Assembly: GCA_030045175.1 (NCBI GenBank)
Contig: JASIBM010000160.1
Span: forward strand, 1 to 17,800
Direction: 5' to 3'
Origin: Streptosporangiaceae bacterium
GTDB lineage: Bacteria > Actinomycetota > Actinomycetes > Streptosporangiales > Streptosporangiaceae
Length of the DNA stretch: 17,800 nucleotides
The position numbers and the translations under genes were made by a program. Below the pieces are notes generated by a model. The model was given only the letters and a program-made list of their open reading frames with translations. It made no database searches and was not told the origin of the DNA. The first letter of the stretch is position 1. Every line of letters begins with the position of its first letter. Positions 13,682-17,800 of the stretch are shown one piece after another.

Positions 13682-14620
13682 ATGCGGGTAGTCGTCACCG
13701 GCGGGGCCGGGTTCATCGGATCGCATCTGGTCGACGCCTTCCTGGCCAGAGACGACGAGGTGACAGTCGTCGATGACTTGTCGACCGGCCATGCGGGCAG
13801 GCTTGATGACCGGGCCGTGCTTTGCAAGCTGAGTGTCACCGACGCGCCGTCGCTTACCCACGTCATCGATTCAGTCCGCCCCGAGCTGATCTGCCATCTA
13901 GCCGCCCAGATCGACGTCCTGTCATCCGTTGCGAACCCGGCCGCAGACGCGGAGGCCAACGTGATCGGCACAGTCAACGTGCTTGAGGCGGCGCGCGGCG
14001 TTGGGGCGCGGATCTTGTTCTGCTCTTCTGGCGGTGCGCTCTACGGCCGGGACGCGCCGATCCCTTCGCTGGAAGACGTGCTGCCGCTGCCTGAGTCCCC
14101 GTACGGGATCGCCAAGCACTGTGCCGAGCAGTACATCGGCCTGTACAACCGGCTCCATCAGGCCGCCCACTCGGTGCTGCGGCCAGCCAACGTGTACGGG
14201 CCGAGGCAAGATCCGACGGGCGAGGCGGGCGTGGTGCCCATCTTCTGCTCGAAGGTCCTAGCCGGAGATCGACCGACGATCTTCGGCGATGGCAGCGCCA
14301 CCCGCGACTTCGTCTACGTCGCCGACGTCGTGGCGGCCTTCCTGGCGGCGGCCGACCAGCGTCGCCCCGGCACCTGGAACATCGGCACAGGAACCGAGGT
14401 CAGCGTGCTTAGCCTGGCGCGCGTGATCGGCGAGGTGACCGGCCGGGTAGTAGACCCGGTCTTCGCCCCGGCCAGGGCGGGTGAGCTGCTGCGCAGCGCG
14501 CTGGCGGTCGAGCGGGCTCATCGGGACCTCGGCTGGCGGCCGGTGACCGGGCTGGCCGACGGAGTGCGCGCGATCTGCCGCTGGATCGAGGCAGGAACGC
14601 CGGACCGGGCCGGATTCTGA
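13682..14620 (+). CDS. NAD-dependent sugar-nucleotide epimerase/dehydratase (GalE-like extended SDR)
   Basis: The protein has 312 residues. The NAD-binding Rossmann motif is GGAGFIG (residues 7-13), followed by VVDDLSTGHAGRL, typical of GalE-like UDP-glucose 4-epimerases. The active-site SSGGALYG carries the Ser, and YGIAK carries the Tyr/Lys pair. The substrate part includes LRPANVYGPRQDP and FGDGSATRDFVYVADVVAAF. It most likely interconverts a UDP- or dTDP-hexose; the exact sugar cannot be set from sequence. The reading frame is open further upstream to 13313, but the fold begins at the ATG at 13682. No Shine-Dalgarno is present. It faces away from the GT87 gene, so the two may share regulation and serve the same envelope glycan, and it is followed by rph after 33 bp. 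Confidence 0.88.
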   Translation: MRVVVTGGAGFIGSHLVDAFLARDDEVTVVDDLSTGHAGRLDDRAVLCKLSVTDAPSLTHVIDSVRPELICHLAAQIDVLSSVANPAADAEANVIGTVNVLEAARGVGARILFCSSGGALYGRDAPIPSLEDVLPLPESPYGIAKHCAEQYIGLYNRLHQAAHSVLRPANVYGPRQDPTGEAGVVPIFCSKVLAGDRPTIFGDGSATRDFVYVADVVAAFLAAADQRRPGTWNIGTGTEVSVLSLARVIGEVTGRVVDPVFAPARAGELLRSALAVERAHRDLGWRPVTGLADGVRAICRWIEAGTPDRAGF

Positions 14621-14640
14621 TGCCGTGGGGCGGCGCCCGA

Positions 14641-14646
14641 TACGCT
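14641..14646 (+). promoter_or_regulatory. Putative -10 box for rph
   Basis: TACGCT, then 7 nt, then the ATG of rph at 14654, with no Shine-Dalgarno between. This is the layout of a leaderless actinobacterial promoter; no clear -35 is seen. Confidence 0.45.
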
Positions 14647-14653
14647 AGCCCGC

Positions 14654-15370
14654 ATGCGACCTGATAGCCGTCGCGCGGATCAGCTCCGCGAGGTCAAGAT
14701 CACCAGAGGCTGGCTCGAGCACGCCGAGGGCTCGGTGCTCGTCGAGTTCGGCTCGACCCGGGTGCTGTGCGCGGTGAGCGTGCTCGATGAGGTGCCGCGG
14801 TGGCGCCGCGGCAGCGGCCTGGGCTGGATCAGCGCCGAGTACGCGATGCTGCCGAGGTCCACGAACACCCGCAGCGACAGGGAGTCGGTCAAGGGCAAGC
14901 TCGGTGGCCGGACCCAGGAGATCTCGCGGCTGGTCGGGCGCTCGCTGCGGGCCTGCATCGACCTGAAGGCGCTTGGCGAGAACTCGATCATGGTCGACTG
15001 CGACGTGCTGCAAGCGGACGGGGGGACCAGGACGGCGGCGATCACGGGCGGCTACGTGGCGCTGGTCGAGGCGATCGGCTGGCTCCAGGGCAAGCGCCGC
15101 TGCAAGGGGAACCCGCTGCTCAGCTCCGTCGCCGCGGTGAGCGTCGGCGTCGTCGACGGCGAGCCGAGGCTGGACCTGTGCTACGCCGAGGACGTCGCGG
15201 CCGAGACCGACATGAACGTGGTCTGCACCGGTGACGGTGACTTCGTTGAAGTGCAGGGGACGGCCGAACGCGAGCCGTTCAGCCGGGCGATGCTTGACGA
15301 GCTACTCGGCCTGGCGGTGGCCGGCTGCGCCGAGCTCACGAAGCTGCAGCAGCAGGCGCTGTCCTCGTGA
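14654..15370 (+). CDS. rph: Ribonuclease PH
   Basis: The protein has 238 residues, the standard length. MRPDSRRADQLREVKITRGW, HAEGSVLVEFGSTRVLC, GLGWISAEYAMLPRST, GRTQEISRLVGRSLR, IMVDCDVLQADGGTRTAAITGGYVAL and the final VEVQGTAEREPFSR are all RNase PH signatures, including the phosphate-binding GGTRTA stretch. It is a phosphorolytic 3'-5' exoribonuclease that trims tRNA precursors as a hexamer. The usual 'PDGR' near the N-terminus reads PDSRR here, a minor change. The ATG at 14654 is preceded by a TACGCT box at leaderless spacing. Its TGA overlaps the GTG of rdgB by 4 bp, so the two are translationally coupled, the same pair as Rv1340-Rv1341. Confidence 0.95.
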   Translation: MRPDSRRADQLREVKITRGWLEHAEGSVLVEFGSTRVLCAVSVLDEVPRWRRGSGLGWISAEYAMLPRSTNTRSDRESVKGKLGGRTQEISRLVGRSLRACIDLKALGENSIMVDCDVLQADGGTRTAAITGGYVALVEAIGWLQGKRRCKGNPLLSSVAAVSVGVVDGEPRLDLCYAEDVAAETDMNVVCTGDGDFVEVQGTAEREPFSRAMLDELLGLAVAGCAELTKLQQQALSS

Positions 15371-16002
15371 CGGCGCCCGAGCGCGTCGTGACCAGCCCGA
15401 GCCCGCCCAGGCTCGTCCTGGCCACCGCCAACCGGCACAAGATCATCGAGCTGACCAGGATCCTGGCTGACCTTGCCGTGCCTGCGGCGCTGGCTGGGCT
15501 CGGGGAGTTCCCTGGTGCTCCCGACGTCGCCGAGACGGGCGTCACGTTCGCCGAGAACGCGCTGCTCAAGGCCACCGCGCTGGCGCGTTTCACGGGACTG
15601 CCCGCGATCGCCGACGACTCGGGGCTTTGCGTGGATGCCCTGCACGGGATGCCAGGGGTCTTGTCGGCCCGGTGGTCGGGGCGGCACGGCGACGATGCGG
15701 CCAACTTGCGACTGCTGCTCGATCAGATCCGCGACGTGCCCGATGACCGGCGTCACGCGCACTTCGCCTGCGCCGCGGCCCTCGTGCTGCCGTCCGGGGC
15801 TGAGCACGTCAGCGAGGGCAGCGTGCACGGCTGGCTGGTACGCGAGCCAAGGGGGAGTAACGGGTTCGGCTACGACCCGATCTTCGTGCCCGACGGTGAC
15901 GACCGCACGCTCGCGGAGCACGGCGACGCCGAGAAGGACGCCATCAGTCACCGGGGCCGCGCCCTGCGCGGCCTGGCGCCGGTGATCGCGGCGGTGAGCT
16001 AG
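15367..16002 (+). CDS. rdgB: RdgB/HAM1 non-canonical purine NTP pyrophosphatase
   Basis: The protein has 211 residues from the GTG that overlaps the rph stop. Motifs are LVLATANRHKIIEL (the N/K nucleotide-binding element, K25), TFAENALLKA, AIADDSGLCVDALHGMPGVLSARWSG (D83/D84), GSNGFGYDPIFVP and ISHRGRAL. It hydrolyses ITP, dITP and XTP to monophosphates and so keeps deaminated purines out of DNA and RNA. A GTG at 15388 would remove the first seven residues, which are not part of the fold, and cannot be excluded. Coupling to rph groups two nucleotide/RNA housekeeping enzymes; bcp follows after 28 bp. Confidence 0.95.
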   Translation: MTAPERVVTSPSPPRLVLATANRHKIIELTRILADLAVPAALAGLGEFPGAPDVAETGVTFAENALLKATALARFTGLPAIADDSGLCVDALHGMPGVLSARWSGRHGDDAANLRLLLDQIRDVPDDRRHAHFACAAALVLPSGAEHVSEGSVHGWLVREPRGSNGFGYDPIFVPDGDDRTLAEHGDAEKDAISHRGRALRGLAPVIAAVS

Positions 16003-16030
16003 GGAGAGTGCGCTAGAGAGGATGAACGCT

Positions 16031-16501
16031 ATGACCGAGATCCGGCTGCGACCTGGCGATCCGGCACCCGACTTCACCCTGGCCGACTCCGAAGGCAGCC
16101 AGGTAAGCCTGGCCTCGCTGCGCGGCCAGCGGGTGATCATCTATTTCTACCCGGCCGCGATGACGCCAGGGTGCACCAAGCAGGCGTGCGACTTCCGCGA
16201 CAGCAAGAAGGACCTGTCCGATGCCGGGTTCGCCGTGGTCGGGATATCGCCGGACTCGCCGGCCAAGCTCGCGAGCTTTCGTGACAGGGACGGGCTGACG
16301 TTCCCGTTGCTGTCCGATCCGGATCGGTCGGTGCTCCTGGCCTACGGGGCATACGGGGAGAAGATGCTGTACGGGAAGAAGTCGGTCGGGGTGATAAGGT
16401 CAACGTTCGTCGTCGGCGCCGATGGCCTGATCGAGCGCGCGTACTACGCTGTCAAGGCCACCGGCCACGTCGCGAGGCTGCGCCAGGACCTGGGCGTCTG
16501 A
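16031..16501 (+). CDS. bcp: Bcp/PrxQ thiol peroxidase
   Basis: The protein has 156 residues from the ATG at 16031. LRPGDPAPDFTLADSEG opens the peroxiredoxin fold, and YFYPAAMTPGCTKQACDFRDS carries the peroxidatic C48 and the resolving C53 of the atypical two-cysteine PrxQ type. PDSPAKLASFRDRDGLTFPLLSD and RSTFVVGADGLIERAYY complete the family pattern. It reduces hydroperoxides in the cytosol, recycled by thioredoxin. Two ATGs are possible; I prefer 16031 because AGAGG ends 9 nt before it, whereas 16022 has only a distant purine run and would add MNA. It ends 7 bp before the tRNA. Confidence 0.92.
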   Translation: MTEIRLRPGDPAPDFTLADSEGSQVSLASLRGQRVIIYFYPAAMTPGCTKQACDFRDSKKDLSDAGFAVVGISPDSPAKLASFRDRDGLTFPLLSDPDRSVLLAYGAYGEKMLYGKKSVGVIRSTFVVGADGLIERAYYAVKATGHVARLRQDLGV

Positions 16502-16508
16502 GCCGAGC

Positions 16509-16581
16509 GGGGCCGTAGCCCAACGGCAGAGGCACAGGACTTAGGATCCTGCCAGTGTGGGTTCAAATCCCACCGGCCCCA
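16509..16581 (+). tRNA. tRNA with Leu-type anticodon UAG but short (class I) variable loop
   Basis: Every arm folds. The acceptor GGGGCCG/CGGCCCC has 7 bp with discriminator A (16581). The anticodon stem CAGGA/TCCTG has 5 bp around the loop CTTAGGA, placing the anticodon TAG at 16542-16544 (codon CUA, Leu). The T arm is GTGGG-TTCAAAT-CCCAC. The variable region is only CCAGT (16552-16556). The D arm (16518-16533) is unusual: GCC/GGC pairs give 3 bp, or 4 with a bulged A. No CCA is encoded. Bacterial leucine tRNAs normally have a long variable arm, so the amino acid identity is uncertain; the D and anticodon arms recall bacterial tRNA-Gln. It lies 7 bp after bcp. The tRNA call is firm, its charging is not. 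Confidence 0.85.
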
Positions 16582-16601
16582 CGAGCCGGCCTCGCGCGCT
16601 T

Positions 16602-16689
16602 GATGACCTTCGGTCATCTGCGCCGGGGCCCGCGGTGTCTACCCCGGGGCACGAGCCCCGGGCCCCCGCGCCGCCGGCTCGGCCGGCGG
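16602..16689. terminator. Three consecutive perfect hairpins after the tRNA
   Basis: Hairpin 1 is GATGACC-TTC-GGTCATC (16602-16618). Hairpin 2 is CCCGGGGC-ACGA-GCCCCGGG (16643-16662). Hairpin 3 is CCGCCGGC-TCG-GCCGGCGG (16671-16689). All stems are perfect, and hairpins 2 and 3 are almost pure GC. No T tract follows. The first probably ends the bcp-tRNA transcript; the others may add termination or form a structured RNA. Confidence 0.65.
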
Positions 16690-16823
16690 TTCAACCTAGC
16701 CTGCGAGTGGGCCTCGGGCTGAGTTCTCAGGGACTTATTGGTTAGCTCTCAGGTTTTGCCATGTTACTCCGGCGTTCATTATCCCGAGCCTGGCTTGTCA
16801 CGGGCGGCCTTTAGCATCCGCTC
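16690..16823 (+). promoter_or_regulatory. AT-richer leader upstream of the phosphatase gene with putative -10 box
   Basis: This spacer is less GC-rich than its surroundings and contains no convincing gene. TAGCAT (16812-16817) followed by 6 nt and the ATG at 16824 fits a leaderless start. TTGTCA at 16795-16800 resembles a -35 but the 11-bp spacing is too short for that -10. Confidence 0.4.
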
Positions 16824-17800
16824 ATGACTTCTTCACGCATGACGCCTCAACAAGCACGTCGCATGAGCGCCGCGGAGCAGCACGAGTGGTTCCGTCGCGC
16901 TACGTCGCGCCGCTCCCTGCTGCGGGGCGGCGCCATTGGCGCCGGCGCCGTAATCGCCGGACCGGTCCTGCTGACTGGCACCGCGGACGCAAGCACGAAG
17001 CGGGCAGCTGCCGTTAAGAAGACCCCGCTGCTGGTCACCAGGGCCGACGGCCCTAGCGGCAGCGCAGTCGCGCCCTTCGGCAGGCACATCGCCTATGGTG
17101 CCGACCCGAGGAGCCAGATGGCCGTGGGATGGCAGGTGAAGGCGCCGGTGACCAGCCCGTTCATCAGGATCGGGTCATCGCCGTACGACCTGAGCGGCCA
17201 GGTCCCCGCCGAGGTGCGCACCGTCACCACGCCGGCCAGCATCTGGAACACCAAGACAGCCGAGCCCGACGACTCGATACCGCCTTCACTGGCGTCAGCC
17301 ACGATCGAGCAGTACTACCTGCACGCTGTCCTCAACGGCTTGCAGCCCGGCCAGACCTACTACTACAGCGTCGGCCACCAGGGCTGGGACTTCTCCGGGG
17401 ACGTCACGACGCTGGGCACCTTCACCACCGCGCCGGCCGGCCGCGCCCCGTTCCGGTTCACCGCCTTCGGCGACCATGGCTGGTCGTACGACTCGGTCGG
17501 CACCACGACGCAGATCCGCACCCAGAACCCGGCGTTCCACCTGCACGCCGGTGACATCTCCTACGCGGAGAACGGCGGCGACGGGCTGCTCACCGACCAG
17601 TACGACCCGAGGGTCTGGGACTCCTGGTTCAACCTGGTCGAGCCCGCGGCCGGCAGCCTGCCGTGGCAGATCGCGGTGGGCAACCACGAGATGGAGGTCT
17701 GGTACACGCCGGACACCTACGGCGCCCAGTACGCCAGGTTCGACTTCCCCGGCGAGGTCACCAGCTCCACGCCACCGACCTACTACTCATTCACTTACGG
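16824..17800 (+). CDS. Tat-exported purple acid phosphatase-like metallophosphoesterase, 5' part
   Basis: The frame is open from the ATG at 16824 to the window end (325 codons visible, no stop), so the 3' part is missing. Residues 23-55 form a twin-arginine signal: FRRATSRRSLLRGGAIGAG, a hydrophobic stretch, then TGTADAS. A fibronectin-like purple acid phosphatase N-domain follows (about 85-205: HIAYGADPRSQMAVGWQV, LNGLQPGQTYYYSVG, TTLGTFTTAP). The metallophosphoesterase core then begins with FTAFGDHGWS, HAGDISYAENGG and VGNHEME, three of the five metal-binding blocks. The protein would act outside the membrane, hydrolysing phosphate esters, and its induction by phosphate starvation is plausible but not shown here. 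No Shine-Dalgarno precedes any of the three possible ATGs (16824, 16839, 16863); the first has a -10 box at leaderless spacing. Confidence 0.9.
   Translation, partial: MTSSRMTPQQARRMSAAEQHEWFRRATSRRSLLRGGAIGAGAVIAGPVLLTGTADASTKRAAAVKKTPLLVTRADGPSGSAVAPFGRHIAYGADPRSQMAVGWQVKAPVTSPFIRIGSSPYDLSGQVPAEVRTVTTPASIWNTKTAEPDDSIPPSLASATIEQYYLHAVLNGLQPGQTYYYSVGHQGWDFSGDVTTLGTFTTAPAGRAPFRFTAFGDHGWSYDSVGTTTQIRTQNPAFHLHAGDISYAENGGDGLLTDQYDPRVWDSWFNLVEPAAGSLPWQIAVGNHEMEVWYTPDTYGAQYARFDFPGEVTSSTPPTYYSFTY

Noticed and set aside
12530..13861. A 443-codon minus-strand frame over the GT87 gene
   Set aside because: Composition is that of an out-of-frame shadow; the GT87 frame has clear membrane segments and family motifs.
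16542..16544. Amber-suppressor tRNA
   Set aside because: The anticodon written 5'-3' is UAG, which reads codon CUA. An amber suppressor would need anticodon CUA.
16557..16745. A 62-codon frame running from the tRNA into the hairpins
   Set aside because: It starts inside the tRNA T arm, and its sequence is explained by the tRNA and GC-rich hairpins; no Shine-Dalgarno or motif.

Overview
The window is high-GC DNA with GTG and TTG starts and actinobacterial family signatures (DUF3039, DUF2017, CysO/Mec/CysM, a ClpS carrying the VWDDPVNLM motif). It is almost certainly from an actinomycete (Actinomycetota). From memory, the order pncB (divergent) - clpS - DUF2017 - mec - cysO - cysM ... MBL hydrolase - rph - rdgB matches the Mycobacterium tuberculosis Rv1330c-Rv1341 neighbourhood, so most of the window is conserved chromosomal core. 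I could not confirm the genus.

Layout. 1-943: 3' end of a B12-dependent acyl-CoA mutase large subunit. 1020-1747 (-): VapBC-type toxin-antitoxin pair. 1950-2984: thioredoxin-TPR protein. 2984-3160: repeat-rich spacer. 3159-3746: YqgE/AlgH family. 3747-3895: a second, REP-like repeat cluster. 3896-4150: small zinc-binding DUF3039 protein. 4162-6055 (-): NAD salvage pair pncB-pncA. 6235-9060: clpS, DUF2017, then mec-cysO-cysM, which build cysteine on a protein-bound thiocarboxylate. 9057-10043: double-hotdog thioesterase-like protein. 10118-11416 (-): MFS transporter. 11460-12200: MBL-fold hydrolase resembling Rv1339, reported as a cAMP phosphodiesterase. 12040-13476 (-): GT87 membrane glycosyltransferase. 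13682-14620: sugar-nucleotide epimerase. 14654-16501: rph, rdgB and bcp. 16509-16581: a tRNA. 16582-16823: three perfect hairpins and a promoter region. 16824-17800: Tat-exported purple-acid-phosphatase-like enzyme, cut by the window end.

How the genes work together. PncA deamidates nicotinamide and PncB converts the nicotinate to the mononucleotide for NAD. CysO (as thiocarboxylate), CysM (phosphoserine-dependent synthase) and Mec (JAMM peptidase) form one cysteine pathway. RNase PH and RdgB handle RNA 3' ends and damaged nucleotides. The thioredoxin-TPR protein and Bcp serve redox homeostasis. The GT87 enzyme and the epimerase diverge from a shared 205-bp region and look like a small envelope-glycan module placed between the Rv1339-like gene and rph.

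The main oddities lie outside the proteins. The tRNA has a Leu(UAG) anticodon but a short class I variable loop. A family of palindromic repeats flanks yqgE, and one copy seems to supply the -10 box of the DUF3039 gene. At least six genes show TANNNT placed 6-7 nt before the start codon, which suggests much leaderless transcription. CysO carries two residues after its Gly-Gly. No wholly new multigene system is evident.
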